The notes beneath the pieces were generated by a model. It did not search any database and had not been told where the DNA came from. It worked only from the letters and a program-made list of their open reading frames with translations. A stretch of 64,000 bases of DNA from a bacterium (GTDB lineage: Bacteria; Vulcanimicrobiota; Vulcanimicrobiia; Vulcanimicrobiales; Vulcanimicrobiaceae): positions 22,250 to 86,249 of the forward strand of contig JAJZED010000001.1 in assembly GCA_021805775.1 (NCBI GenBank), given 5' to 3'. Positions 8,461 through 18,425 of this stretch are shown one piece after another. Position 1 is the stretch's first letter, and each line of letters begins with the position of its first letter. Made by a program: the position numbers and the translations under genes.

Positions 8461-10233
8461 CTAGTGTTGTGCGAACGGATCGGGGTAGAAGTATCCGGTT
8501 CCGTTATAGACGTTGACCGGGCTGACTTGGTTGATCGTCGTTCCGTACGCGGTGTTGATGGTCTGGATAAAGGCGTTAGCGATGAGTGCGTAGCCGGTAT
8601 CGGAGGGATGCAGGCCATCGAAGCTCAGGATGCCGCCGCCGAAACCGAGCGTACAGCACTTTCCGGGGTTGATGCTGAGCGCTTGCATGAAGTAGGGGTT
8701 CGGATTTCCAATCGCGCCCTTCCAGGAGAGATTATCCTCGAGCGTCTTCGTATCGACCAGCGGCGTGTTCGTCGCCTGTGCGGCGGCGAGAATGCCGTTG
8801 TTGATATTATCGTTGACGGTTTGTACCTGCGCGGCCCATGCCGGCGTGAAGTAGTACCCGCCGAGCCCGGTGCCTGGGCCGCTCGGATCGAGTTGAAATG
8901 GAGCGACGTTCAGCGCACCGACGAGGGCGGTTGCCAGCGCCGTTGGGTTGGCTAAGAGCGCCGGATTTGCTTTGATAACGCCGCCGAGCGCTTCGATCGT
9001 CGTGAGCATGCCGGTCTCGGTAAGGTAACCGTTGGGACCGGTGGGGTTGCAAGAGCCGCTCGTCGAGCCCTGCGTGCAGATGCCGTAGGCACTGGAGACG
9101 GCGACGACGAGGCTCTGCGCTTCGGGAAGCGTTATCGGGAGTGCCGGGCTCTGCGAGGTAGCGAAGAGCTCGATCGTGCATGCCGCATTCGCTTGAATGT
9201 TGCAGACCGCTGGTTGCAGTGTCGGCGCAAGCTGGGCGGCGAGCACCGCCGGATCCTGGACCGTGAAGAACTGCGGAGCGACGAGGATGTCGGGAATATT
9301 CGCCACGACGACCTTCGCGCCCGAGGCCTTCAATTGGTTGATGATCGTCGTCATATCGCTCTGCACCTGAGCGACGGTGGTATCGTCACCCTGCCACTGT
9401 CCGTCGCTGAACGCATACTTGAGCAGGTCGTTTGCGCCGAGCCAGACCGTCGCAAGCGTCGGTTTGAGCGAGACGGCCGCGGTGAGCGGCGTGAGCGATG
9501 AACCGAGGTTCGTGAAACCGTGGAGAACCGGCCAGAAATCCTCGCTCTCACCGCCGGCAACGCCTTGGATCGCCGCAACTGTTGCCGCCGGAACACCGGG
9601 AACTTGGAGACCGCTCGCGCAGGTCGGAACGAGCGGCTGATGCATCGCGATCTCTTCATGGATCGTGAGGCCGGGGATTCCGAGGTCGAGCGGAGCGGCG
9701 CTCGGGAACATGAGCGCCGTCGCGACCGTCGAGAGGCTGTACGCCGCTTGATCGTTCGCCTTGCAACCCGCTCCCGGCGCGGTGCCGTAGAGAGGACCGA
9801 ATTCGAGCCCACCGGCCAGGGCGGGGTTCGCCGGTACGAGTTCGTTGCCGATCCCAGGCCCGGCGATGAGCGGCAGCGGGCTCGTCGGCCCGGCCATTAA
9901 CAGGGGGCTAAACGGCGTGCCGGTGAGCGCGCTCTGGCTCTGCTGGTAGAGCAACGACCACCAGCCGTTCTCTTGGCCGAAGGGTGCCGGAGCGCCGGCA
10001 TAGGGGGTTCCGGTCAGGAGTGGGTTCGGGACGTTCGTAGCCCCGAGCCAGCCGGCGGACTGGTAGCCGGCGGTGAGGCTGTCGCCGACGCCGACGATAC
10101 GCGAGAGGACATTCGGTGCCGTCGAGGGTCCCGGGGCCGGAATCGTCGAGGAGCTGCTTCCGCCGCCGCCGCAGGCCGCGAGCGCGGCCATGGCGACCAA
10201 GGCGAACGCGCGTTGGAGGTGCTTGATCTTCAT
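8461..10233 (-). CDS. SGNH/GDSL-hydrolase lipoprotein
   Basis: 590 residues from ATG 10233; AAGGA lies 8 bases upstream, which favours this over ATG 10242. The signal peptide ends in a lipobox (ALAAC) followed by a Gly/Ser run, so it is a predicted lipoprotein. The SGNH fold shows block I GDSLTAGY about 45 residues in, block III-like GANDLL, and block V DGLHPSDTGY near the C-terminus, supplying Ser, Asn, Asp and His. Such enzymes are esterases, lipases or carbohydrate deacetylases. At 590 residues it is longer than typical (200-350), with a large insert between blocks. It lies directly downstream of the beta-barrel gene, possibly co-transcribed. Confidence 0.85.
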   Translation of the reverse strand: MKIKHLQRAFALVAMAALAACGGGGSSSSTIPAPGPSTAPNVLSRIVGVGDSLTAGYQSAGWLGATNVPNPLLTGTPYAGAPAPFGQENGWWSLLYQQSQSALTGTPFSPLLMAGPTSPLPLIAGPGIGNELVPANPALAGGLEFGPLYGTAPGAGCKANDQAAYSLSTVATALMFPSAAPLDLGIPGLTIHEEIAMHQPLVPTCASGLQVPGVPAATVAAIQGVAGGESEDFWPVLHGFTNLGSSLTPLTAAVSLKPTLATVWLGANDLLKYAFSDGQWQGDDTTVAQVQSDMTTIINQLKASGAKVVVANIPDILVAPQFFTVQDPAVLAAQLAPTLQPAVCNIQANAACTIELFATSQSPALPITLPEAQSLVVAVSSAYGICTQGSTSGSCNPTGPNGYLTETGMLTTIEALGGVIKANPALLANPTALATALVGALNVAPFQLDPSGPGTGLGGYYFTPAWAAQVQTVNDNINNGILAAAQATNTPLVDTKTLEDNLSWKGAIGNPNPYFMQALSINPGKCCTLGFGGGILSFDGLHPSDTGYALIANAFIQTINTAYGTTINQVSPVNVYNGTGYFYPDPFAQH

Positions 10234-10249
10234 CGTTCTCATCCTTGCC

Positions 10250-11443
10250 TTAGAACTGAATCACGCTCGGCGAACCGATGCCGAACTGAATCTGAATTTG
10301 AGTGGCCTTGAGTCCGCCGACGACCGGCGCACATTGCGTGATCGAAGCGCACGAGATCGCCGAGACGCCGTATGGGGTCTCGTTCGAGGGTCCGCCGCTG
10401 TTGAGCTGGAGCTGAACGAACGTGTTTTTCGTCAGGCGACGCGATACGCCGAGGAAGTACGCGAAGAGATGCTGTGCGTAGGGATCGGTCGGGAGGTAGT
10501 CGCGCGAGCTTTGCGGCTCGAAGAAAAACTTCGTCTTGGAATTGGGGGTATATTCGAGATAGAGGATCTGATAGAGCTGCGCCTTGTTGACGCCGTTGAT
10601 GCCGTTGGGATGGTTTAGCCAGCCCGGCGCGACGGTGAACGTGCCGAACATCTTCGGCGTCTTGAGGAAAGGCACCGTAACGGCGAGCGACCAGACCTGT
10701 GCCGAGCGCGTCTTCGTGTTGAAGAAGAGCGGCCCGTCGGGCGGGTTCACGGCGAAGGGGACGGTGTCGTCGTTCTGCGTCGAGGCGCCGATCTTCGACC
10801 AGCGCGAAACGTAGGTCGGGGTCACGACGATCGGAAGCACCCGTCCGTTCTTGAACTTGATCGAGAAGAGCTTCTCGTAGTTGAAGAAGAGGAACGTGTC
10901 TTTGGTGGTCACGTTGATGTTCTGCGGCGAACAACCATTCGCCGAGGTATTATTGAGGTTGACGCAGCCGACCGGATTGGCGAACCCCTGTAAATAGAGC
11001 GGCACGGTTCCGCTATTGAAACCGTACGGATAATGCTGGAGCTGGTACATCGAGACCATGAAGCGGCTGGTGGGATTGAATCCGTAGCCGGCAACGAGAT
11101 CGACGCCGCCGGGCAGCCATTGACCTTTTGCGGTTCCAATGTTGCCGTAGGGGAACGCCATCGATGCATCGGCGGTATAGGTGAAGCCGGTCGGCAGGCC
11201 CTGTTGGACCTTCGCACCGCCGACGGGGTGCTGTTCGACGGGGGGGACCTGAGCGACCGTTCGCTTGCCGACGGCGCTCTTTGCCTTCGGGGACTTCATG
11301 GCATTCTTGATGGCGGTATTCGCACCGCCGACCACGTTGGTCGCAAAGGCTTCGCTCGTAGTGGCGGCGGCGGGTGCCGCCGAGAGCCCTAGCGCGATGA
11401 GAGCCGCTCCTGCGGCGACCGCGCGAAGAGAAAGTTTGTGCAT
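10250..11443 (-). CDS. Predicted outer-membrane beta-barrel protein
   Basis: 397 residues from ATG 11443, with GGAG six bases upstream. A Sec signal peptide ends near AAPAAA. After a Lys-rich segment (KNAMKSPKAKSAVGK) the sequence alternates polar and hydrophobic residues in many amphipathic strands (for example GVDLVAGYGF and TKFFFEPQSS) and ends in the aromatic SVIQF, the C-terminal Phe typical of Bam-inserted proteins. Two Cys pairs (GCVNLNN...NGCS and SCASITQC) could form disulphides in loops. I recognise no named family; it may be a transporter or adhesin. It lies between the RND permease and the SGNH lipoprotein. Confidence 0.7.
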   Translation of the reverse strand: MHKLSLRAVAAGAALIALGLSAAPAAATTSEAFATNVVGGANTAIKNAMKSPKAKSAVGKRTVAQVPPVEQHPVGGAKVQQGLPTGFTYTADASMAFPYGNIGTAKGQWLPGGVDLVAGYGFNPTSRFMVSMYQLQHYPYGFNSGTVPLYLQGFANPVGCVNLNNTSANGCSPQNINVTTKDTFLFFNYEKLFSIKFKNGRVLPIVVTPTYVSRWSKIGASTQNDDTVPFAVNPPDGPLFFNTKTRSAQVWSLAVTVPFLKTPKMFGTFTVAPGWLNHPNGINGVNKAQLYQILYLEYTPNSKTKFFFEPQSSRDYLPTDPYAQHLFAYFLGVSRRLTKNTFVQLQLNSGGPSNETPYGVSAISCASITQCAPVVGGLKATQIQIQFGIGSPSVIQF

Positions 11444-11547
11444 TCGCATCTCCAAATCGGGAGCCCGGCGGAAAACGGAAAAGCGTCCCCCGGTTGGAGG
11501 GGTACGTTGCGCTAAATGGCCCGCTTTCCCTGGCGCCTCCGGGCCTC

Positions 11548-14500
11548 TTAACCCGGTGGAGGCGTCGAATCTTCCCCGAGTTCGAGGCCCGCTGTCGTGC
11601 CGTGCGCCTCGACGAAGGGGCGTCCGAAGACCCGCTCCTCAAAGCTCTTAATGACGACGTAGAGCACCGGAGTCACCATGAGGTTCAGAAACGTCGAGAG
11701 CAACATGCCGCCGAAAACGACGGTGCCGATCGATTGGCGCGCCGCGCTGCCGGCGCCGGTCGCGAAGACGAGCGGGGTCGCACCGAGGATGAAGGCGATC
11801 GAGGTCATCAAAATCGGACGGAGGCGCGTCTGTGCGCCGCGGAGCGCGGCGGTGGTAATATCGGCGCCGGCTCGCAACTGTTGGTTCGCGAACTCGACGA
11901 TCAGAATCGCGTTTTTGCTCGCCAAACCGACGAGCATAACGTAACCGACCTGCACGTAGACGTTCTGCGCCATGCCGAGGAACGGAATGAAATTGCGCAG
12001 CCCGATGAGAGCGAGCGCCCCGAAGAGGGCGGCCGGAACGGCGAGCAACACGATCAACGGGTCGATCCAGTTTTCGTAGAGCGCGGCGAGCACCAGGAAG
12101 ACGAAGATGATGCCGAGAGTGAAGAGGAGGATCGTCTGCGAACCCGCGTGGATCTCTTCGAGCGAGATGCCGCTCCATTCATAACTGACGCCCGGCGGGG
12201 CGACGCGTTTGAATATCTGCTCCATCGCCGCGATCGCTTCGCCCGAACTGTGACCGCTTGCGGCCTGCCCGGTGATCTCGATGTTGCGATAGAGATTGTA
12301 GTGGTCGATCACGGGCGCGGCGAGAACGCGGTGCACGCTCACGAGCTCCGGCAGCGGGATCATTCCGCCGCTCGCCGAGCGCGTGTAGAGGCTTTGGAGC
12401 GAGGCGATGCGGTCGCGGTACCGCTCGTCGCCCTGGACGTAGACGCGATAAGACTGATTGAGATAGGTGAAATCGTTCACGTAGGCGCCGCCGAGCATGA
12501 CTCCGAGCGTTGCGTAGAGATCGCTCAAAGGAACGCCTAAGGAGATCGCCTTCTGCCGGTCGACGCTCGCGTCGAGTTGCGGCGAATTAATCGCGAATTG
12601 CGTCCGAACTTGAGCGAGGCGAGGATCTTTCGCCGCCGCCGCAAGTATTTTCTTCGCGACGTCGTCGAGCTGCCGGAGCGTTAGGGTTCCGTTGTTTTCA
12701 AGTTCGAACTGGAAGCCCGATGTCGTTCCTACGCCGCTGATCGCGGGCGGGTTAAAGACCAAAACCTGTGCTTGTGCGAACGAGAAGAAGTGATAAAAAT
12801 ATTTGAAAGCGAGAAAACCCGCCGAATTAAACGGCCCATTGCGCTGATTCCAAGGTTTGAGCCGCACGAACATAATGCCGCGGTTCGGCGTCGAACCGCC
12901 GAAACTAAACCCGCCGATATTGAAGACGTGCTCGACCTGCGGCTGAGAGAGCAGATATTTTTCTACCTGAACCGCAACTGCATGCTCGCCGGCAAGCGAA
13001 GTGCCCTCCGGGGCTTGAATGAGGCAAATAAGATATCCCTGGTCTTCTTGCGGAATGAACCCCGAGGGGATCGTTTTAAAGAGCACGACGACGAGGAGGA
13101 GCGTGACGGCAAACGCCGCCAAGACGCGTCCGCGAACCTTCAGTAAGCGCGGCAACGTGCGCGCGTAAGAGCCGCGAAAGCGTTCGAGCCGTCGGTTGAA
13201 CCAGGTAAAGAGGCCGAAACGCGGCGGCCGATCGCCGAGGTGCAAGAATTTTACCGCCAACGGCGGCGCCAGCGTTAGCGAGGCAAAAAGCGAGATCGAG
13301 ATCGACCCGACGATGGTGAGCGCAAATTGCTTGTAGATCTGCCCGGTCGTTCCCGGGAAGAACGCGACCGGAATAAAGACCGCGAGTAACACGAGAGAGG
13401 AGGCGACGACGGCGCCCTGGATCTCTTCCATCGCCTCGGCGGCTCCGGCGAGAATGCCGGTGCCGCGCAATTTTACGATGCGCTCGATGTTTTCGATGAC
13501 GACGATCGCGTCATCGACGACCAGGCCGGTGGCGAGCGTAATTCCAAAAAGCGTAATCGTATTGATCGAAAAACCGAAAAGCTTCATGATCGCGAACGTG
13601 CCGATCAGCGAGACCGGAATCGTAATCGCCGGTATTAAGGTCGCGCGCCCGTTTTGCAGGAACAGGTAGATCACGGCAATGACGAGCAAAATCGAAATGA
13701 GCAACGTAATCAGGACGTCTTTAATCGATTCTTTCACGAACGCCGTCGAGCTAAACGCCACTTGGTAATGAACGCCGGCCGGGAATTGTTTCTCGAGTTT
13801 GTTCATTTCGGCGATCACGGCGCTCGACACGGTCAGCGCGTTTGCCGATGGATACTGTTGCACGCCCATGCCGACGACATTTTGGTGGCCGTCGAAGCGC
13901 AGGAAGCTGCTGTAATCTTCGGCTCCGAGATCGACGCGCGCGACATCCCCGAGACGGGTGATGCCGCCGTTGGGATCGGAACGCAAAATAATATCGCGGA
14001 ACTGCTTCGGCGTGGTGAGGCGCCCGCGAACGCTCACGACGTAGGTGTAGGGTTGATTGGCGGGCTGCGGCGGCGCACCGATGCTGCCGCCTGAGACGGC
14101 GGCGTTCTGCTCCTGAATTGCAGAGAGGACGTCGGTGACGGTCAGCCCGCGCGCGGCGAGTTCGTGGGGGTCGAGCCAGATCCGCATCGCGTAGAGACGC
14201 TCGCCGAAAATATTGACGTTACTGACGCCGGGAATGCGTTTGAGATCGTTAACGATATTGAGCGCGGCGTAATTGCTGAGAAAGAGCGTATCGTATTTCT
14301 GCGTATTCGAGATCAGCGCCATGCCCATTACGAACGAGCCCGCGTTCTTGCTCACCGTGACGCCCGATTGGGTGACGGTGCCGGGCAGGCGTCCGAACGC
14401 GCTCTGGATTGCGTTCTGCACGTCGGCGGCGGCGATATCGAGATTGGTGCCGAGGTGGAAAGTACAGGTGATCGACGAGGAGCCCTGCGCGCTCACCGAT

Positions 14501-14736
14501 GAGATGTAATTGAGCCCCTGGACGCCGTTGACCGCTTGTTCCAGAGGAATCGTTACCGCCGATTCAACGGTCTTGGGGTCGGCGCCGAGATAGAACGCCG
14601 AGATCGAAACGACCGGCGGATTGATCTGCGGGTATTGGGCGACCGGAAGCGTCGGAATAGCGATTAAACCCGCTATCGTAATGATTAGCGCGAAGACGGT
14701 TGCGAAGATCGGGCGATTGAGAAAGAACTTGGTCAC
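11548..14736 (-). CDS. RND efflux transporter permease, HAE1/AcrB-like
   Basis: 1062 residues, normal for the hydrophobe/amphiphile efflux family. Twelve membrane segments and two large periplasmic loops are apparent. Proton-relay acids are present as GLVVDDAIVVIEN in TM4, with the partner Lys in GLASKNAILIVEF of TM10. The N-terminus MTKFFLNRPIFATVFALII is typical. It exports drugs or lipophilic compounds using proton-motive force, with a periplasmic adaptor and an outer-membrane channel. Unusually, no adaptor gene adjoins it; the nearest adaptor and TolC belong to the MacB-type operon 28 kb away. Its start overlaps the lipA stop by 4 bp. Confidence 0.95.
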   Translation of the reverse strand: MTKFFLNRPIFATVFALIITIAGLIAIPTLPVAQYPQINPPVVSISAFYLGADPKTVESAVTIPLEQAVNGVQGLNYISSVSAQGSSSITCTFHLGTNLDIAAADVQNAIQSAFGRLPGTVTQSGVTVSKNAGSFVMGMALISNTQKYDTLFLSNYAALNIVNDLKRIPGVSNVNIFGERLYAMRIWLDPHELAARGLTVTDVLSAIQEQNAAVSGGSIGAPPQPANQPYTYVVSVRGRLTTPKQFRDIILRSDPNGGITRLGDVARVDLGAEDYSSFLRFDGHQNVVGMGVQQYPSANALTVSSAVIAEMNKLEKQFPAGVHYQVAFSSTAFVKESIKDVLITLLISILLVIAVIYLFLQNGRATLIPAITIPVSLIGTFAIMKLFGFSINTITLFGITLATGLVVDDAIVVIENIERIVKLRGTGILAGAAEAMEEIQGAVVASSLVLLAVFIPVAFFPGTTGQIYKQFALTIVGSISISLFASLTLAPPLAVKFLHLGDRPPRFGLFTWFNRRLERFRGSYARTLPRLLKVRGRVLAAFAVTLLLVVVLFKTIPSGFIPQEDQGYLICLIQAPEGTSLAGEHAVAVQVEKYLLSQPQVEHVFNIGGFSFGGSTPNRGIMFVRLKPWNQRNGPFNSAGFLAFKYFYHFFSFAQAQVLVFNPPAISGVGTTSGFQFELENNGTLTLRQLDDVAKKILAAAAKDPRLAQVRTQFAINSPQLDASVDRQKAISLGVPLSDLYATLGVMLGGAYVNDFTYLNQSYRVYVQGDERYRDRIASLQSLYTRSASGGMIPLPELVSVHRVLAAPVIDHYNLYRNIEITGQAASGHSSGEAIAAMEQIFKRVAPPGVSYEWSGISLEEIHAGSQTILLFTLGIIFVFLVLAALYENWIDPLIVLLAVPAALFGALALIGLRNFIPFLGMAQNVYVQVGYVMLVGLASKNAILIVEFANQQLRAGADITTAALRGAQTRLRPILMTSIAFILGATPLVFATGAGSAARQSIGTVVFGGMLLSTFLNLMVTPVLYVVIKSFEERVFGRPFVEAHGTTAGLELGEDSTPPPG

Positions 14737-15635
14737 GCCGAGAAGGCCTGCTCTGCGTGGTAGGAGGACCGCGAGAGTGGGCTGCTCACGACTTGATGGA
14801 ATCCTTTCGAGCGCGCGAGCGCTCCGAGTTCGGCGAAGCGCGCCGGAGTAATGAATTCCGTAACCGGAAGATGCTTTTTACTCGGCTGAAGGTATTGTCC
14901 CATGGTAAAGATATCGACGCCTGCGGCGCGGGCATCTTCCATCGCCGCTTCGACTTCGTCGACGCTCTCGCCGAGGCCGAGCATAAGCGAAGTTTTTGTA
15001 TAGCGATCGGGCGAATGCAATTTAGCGTGACGAAGAATCGCTAAGGAGCGGTCGTATGTCGCCCGTTTGTCGCGAACGTGCGGGGTGAGTCGGCGCACCG
15101 TCTCGATATTGTGGGCAAAGACGTCGGGGCGTGCATCGAGCACGATCTCTAGCGCGGTGAGGTCGCCACGATAATCGCCGCTGAGGATCTCGACGCGAGA
15201 ACCCGGGGCGCGTTCGTGAATGGCGCGGACGGTGTTCGCGAAAATCAGTGCCCCGCCATCGGCGAGATCGTCGCGGTCGACCGCGGTGAGCACGAGATAC
15301 TTCCAGCCCAAGTCGGCGACTGCATCGGCGACGCGCGTCGGTTCGAGCCAATCGACGATCCCGCGCGGATTTCCGGTTTTAACGTTGCAAAAACGGCAGC
15401 CGCGGGTGCAGGTATCGCCGAGAATCATGATCGTTGCCGTGCCTGCGCCCCAGCACTCCGCGAGGTTCGGGCAGGCGGCCTCTTTGCAAACGGTATTGAG
15501 GGTGAGCCCCGAAACCTTCGCCTTCACGCGTTCGTAATCGTCACCGTGGGGCAGGCTAACGCGAAGCCAATCGGGCTTGCGTGCGTAGCGCACCCCCTCT
15601 GGGGGCGTGCCGGTGAGATCGATCTCAATGGCCAT
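14733..15635 (-). CDS. lipA: Lipoyl synthase
   Basis: Radical-SAM enzyme inserting two sulphurs into octanoyl groups on lipoyl domains. From ATG 15635 it has 300 residues; the reading frame is open further upstream, but that part lacks family similarity and overlaps the ATP-grasp gene. The auxiliary cluster Cys set is CKEAACPNLAEC near residues 50-61, the radical-SAM CTRGCRFC near 76-83, and the essential C-terminal RSSYHAEQ. Its stop overlaps the start of the RND permease (ATGA). lipB and lpdA lie about 2 kb further along, also on the minus strand. Confidence 0.95.
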   Translation of the reverse strand: MAIEIDLTGTPPEGVRYARKPDWLRVSLPHGDDYERVKAKVSGLTLNTVCKEAACPNLAECWGAGTATIMILGDTCTRGCRFCNVKTGNPRGIVDWLEPTRVADAVADLGWKYLVLTAVDRDDLADGGALIFANTVRAIHERAPGSRVEILSGDYRGDLTALEIVLDARPDVFAHNIETVRRLTPHVRDKRATYDRSLAILRHAKLHSPDRYTKTSLMLGLGESVDEVEAAMEDARAAGVDIFTMGQYLQPSKKHLPVTEFITPARFAELGALARSKGFHQVVSSPLSRSSYHAEQAFSA

Positions 15636-15699
15636 AACGTCGCAGATTCTAACATCCCGCAGCCGCCGAAGGCTGCATCCTAAACCTAAAGCGAGAAGC

Positions 15700-16857
15700 T
15701 TATCGAGCGCTGGGAGCGAGAAGACTGCGAAGGAGGGCCGCGGTCGCCTGGCGGGCTCGCTCGCTCGCTTTGCCCGGAAGCATCGTGGCGTTGGCTTCGA
15801 AGAGCACGAGATTACCCTCGCCGTCGAGGCCGAAGTCGGCGCCGGCGTACTGGAGGCCAAGCTCGCGCCCGACGGTTTCAAGCGCCGCGAACGCTCGCTC
15901 GCCGAGCCGCTTGCGCGGGTGTCGGCGAAACTCACGGTCGAGCGCTCGCCCCAGTTCGCTACCTGCCAAATCGGCGTCTTCGTAATGCACCTTCCAGGCG
16001 GTCGAGAGCGCCGCATGAACCGGAACGATCTCGTCGCCGATGAAGAGTGCGCGATATTTGCAATAATAGCCGCGCTCGTCGCGAGTATCGATAAATTCGA
16101 CTGCGTAGAGCTCCTCGCCCGGAAGAGCGCCGAGCGCGGCGGTAAGCTCGCCTGCATCGGCGACGCGGATCATGAAGCGCCCGTTGTGGAACCCGGGTAC
16201 GCGCACTAAAAACGGATAGGAGATGCCGGCAGCTGCAAGCGCTAGGCTTGCCTGCCCGGAGCGCAATCGGTCGCGTTCGATACGCAAGATGCGCGGAACG
16301 CGCAGCGCCGGGCGTCCGCGAAGGCGTGCGGCGTTACGGTCGCGACGCGTCTTCGCCACGTCAGCCGGGTGGTTTACGAGCGGCGCGTCGCTTCGCGAAA
16401 CGATTTTCTCCGCTAGGGCAAGCGCCTTTTCCGCGGCATCGGCATCTCCGATTGCGTTGAAGATGATGTCGTGCTTGGGAAACTCGGCATCCGCCGATAT
16501 CGCGTCGACGTGCACTAGGGTAATCGCGCAGATCTCGCTTGAAAGGATCGGTTCGAGATCGATGTTGGCGTTTTCGGTTGCGAGGAGCGCGAGAACGCGG
16601 ATCGACTGCTCGCCGCCGCGAAATGGAATCGTTCGCATCGGTGCGAGTTTAATCGCATTGCGGCGATGGCGTTCCGCCCCGTCCTCATCGCCGATTCGTT
16701 GGTAGCCCTGCGCCAACCCGAGATGGATTTGTAACTCGAACGGATCGATTGCGAGCGCGCTTTCATAGGCATCGATGGCGGCGCGCACATCACCGGCCGC
16801 GAGCATTGAATGCCCGCGGTTTACAAGTGCGACGACCTCGGCTCTGCTCGCGTTCAC
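15700..16857 (-). CDS. TPR and ATP-grasp-like protein
   Basis: 385 residues starting at GTG 16857. Residues 5-75 form about two tetratricopeptide repeats (AGDVRAAIDAYESALAIDP). The rest resembles an ATP-grasp fold: a central FLVRVPGFHNGRFM lysine/arginine strand, VEFIDTRDERGYYCKYRALFIGD, and a C-terminal GADFGLDGEGNLVLFEANATM that carries the metal-binding E and N. ATP-grasp enzymes form carboxylate-amine or carboxylate-thiol bonds; here the substrate is unknown. Similar TPR plus ATP-grasp proteins exist but have no settled role. It is upstream of lipA on the same strand and divergent from the SCO gene. Confidence 0.7.
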   Translation of the reverse strand: MNASRAEVVALVNRGHSMLAAGDVRAAIDAYESALAIDPFELQIHLGLAQGYQRIGDEDGAERHRRNAIKLAPMRTIPFRGGEQSIRVLALLATENANIDLEPILSSEICAITLVHVDAISADAEFPKHDIIFNAIGDADAAEKALALAEKIVSRSDAPLVNHPADVAKTRRDRNAARLRGRPALRVPRILRIERDRLRSGQASLALAAAGISYPFLVRVPGFHNGRFMIRVADAGELTAALGALPGEELYAVEFIDTRDERGYYCKYRALFIGDEIVPVHAALSTAWKVHYEDADLAGSELGRALDREFRRHPRKRLGERAFAALETVGRELGLQYAGADFGLDGEGNLVLFEANATMLPGKASERARQATAALLRSLLAPSAR

Positions 16858-16951
16858 TCGATGGCGACGTTCCGTGGGCTGCGTGCTTTTCCCGAGCGAG
16901 CGCTACCTTGCTCGCGAGCGGGTTCTCGGGTCGTCGAGAGAAGAACGTAGA

Positions 16952-17521
16952 GTGTCGCTCCCTCGCTCGCCGCTCCGGTTCGCCGCCCTCGCGGGCGCTC
17001 TCATAATCGCCGCGTGTGCGAGCCCGCCACCGAAGCTCTACGGCACCGCGCTGCAACCCGTTCGTCCCGCTCCGCCGCTGGCGGCGATCGACCAGAGCGG
17101 CGCGCCGTTCTCGCTACAAAGTCGGCGCGGTCGCGTTGTCGCGCTCTACTTCGGCTTCACCCACTGCAAGGATATCTGCCCGCAGACGCTGGCAAAGCTC
17201 GGGGCGGCGCGAAAAAAATCCCGGCTCGGCTCTCGCGTAGCCATCGTTTTCGCCAGTGTCGATCCCGGGCGCGATACGCCCGCGGCGCTGCGTGCGTTTT
17301 TCGCTCGCGTCGGCGTGCCGGCGATCGGGCTCACCGGGTCGCACGCGCAGATGAAGAAGATTTGGGGCGATTACGGCGTCGACGTGCGAGCGACGCGCAC
17401 CGATGTGGGGCATAGCTCTTTCGTGTATTTTATCGGTCCGCGGGGTGACCTACGGATCGTCGGCGGCGACAAAATGTCGATCGCGCATCTCGCCGCCGAC
17501 TTCCGTGGGTTAGCGCGCTAG
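16952..17521 (+). CDS. SCO1/SenC-family copper chaperone lipoprotein
   Basis: 189 residues from GTG 16952. The frame is open further upstream, but only this start places a clean lipoprotein signal (AALAGALIIAAC) at the N-terminus. The thioredoxin-like fold carries the copper-binding CxxxCP motif (CKDICP) and the distal His in DVGHSSFVYF. SCO proteins deliver copper to, or reduce, the CuA site of cytochrome oxidase. No oxidase subunits lie nearby, but a lone CuA-type cupredoxin is encoded at 31317-31661. The 3' end overlaps the convergent small membrane-protein gene by 12 bp. Confidence 0.88.
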   Translation: MSLPRSPLRFAALAGALIIAACASPPPKLYGTALQPVRPAPPLAAIDQSGAPFSLQSRRGRVVALYFGFTHCKDICPQTLAKLGAARKKSRLGSRVAIVFASVDPGRDTPAALRAFFARVGVPAIGLTGSHAQMKKIWGDYGVDVRATRTDVGHSSFVYFIGPRGDLRIVGGDKMSIAHLAADFRGLAR

Positions 17522-17767
17522 GGCCGAGCGCCAACGAAATACGAACTCCGCAACGAATGCCGTCACGATCGAAAGCACTGAAATCATCGGTAGCGCAACA
17601 ATTGTCCATCCGGGTGCAACAGACGGTCTGTGGTTGAAATCGATATTTGTAAGGGCGATGGCTACGGCGATAACGCAGGCGATTCTTCCGACATGCGAAC
17701 GAAAGCCCAGTGGGGCCATCGCGAAGATCGCATTTAGCGAAAACAGGATAACGAGTTGAAGAGGCAT
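17510..17767 (-). CDS. Small membrane protein, unknown
   Basis: 85 residues with three hydrophobic stretches (about 1-20, 25-42, 55-75) and no recognisable motif. A GGGGG sequence lies about 11 bases before ATG 17767. The end overlaps the SCO gene by 12 bp on the opposite strand, and it sits 17 bp downstream of the lipB stop, so it may be the last gene of the lpdA-lipB transcript. Small size and lack of homology knowledge keep the call tentative. Confidence 0.5.
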   Translation of the reverse strand: MPLQLVILFSLNAIFAMAPLGFRSHVGRIACVIAVAIALTNIDFNHRPSVAPGWTIVALPMISVLSIVTAFVAEFVFRWRSALAR

Positions 17768-17784
17768 CGAAAATCGTTCCCCCT

Positions 17785-18417
<633 letters not shown>

Positions 18418-18425
18418 CGAGCCTT

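Noticed and set aside
11494-12540. 348-codon plus-strand frame opposite the RND permease
   Set aside because: Antisense of a clear RND permease; very Arg/Asp/Glu-rich, typical of GC-rich shadow frames.
14733-16157. Longer start for lipA (474 codons)
   Set aside because: The upstream part is antiphase sequence of the ATP-grasp gene; the conserved LipA begins at ATG 15635.
16775-16951. Longer N-terminus for the SCO protein
   Set aside because: It would place 59 Arg/Ser-rich residues before a perfect lipoprotein signal; start at GTG 16952 is preferred.
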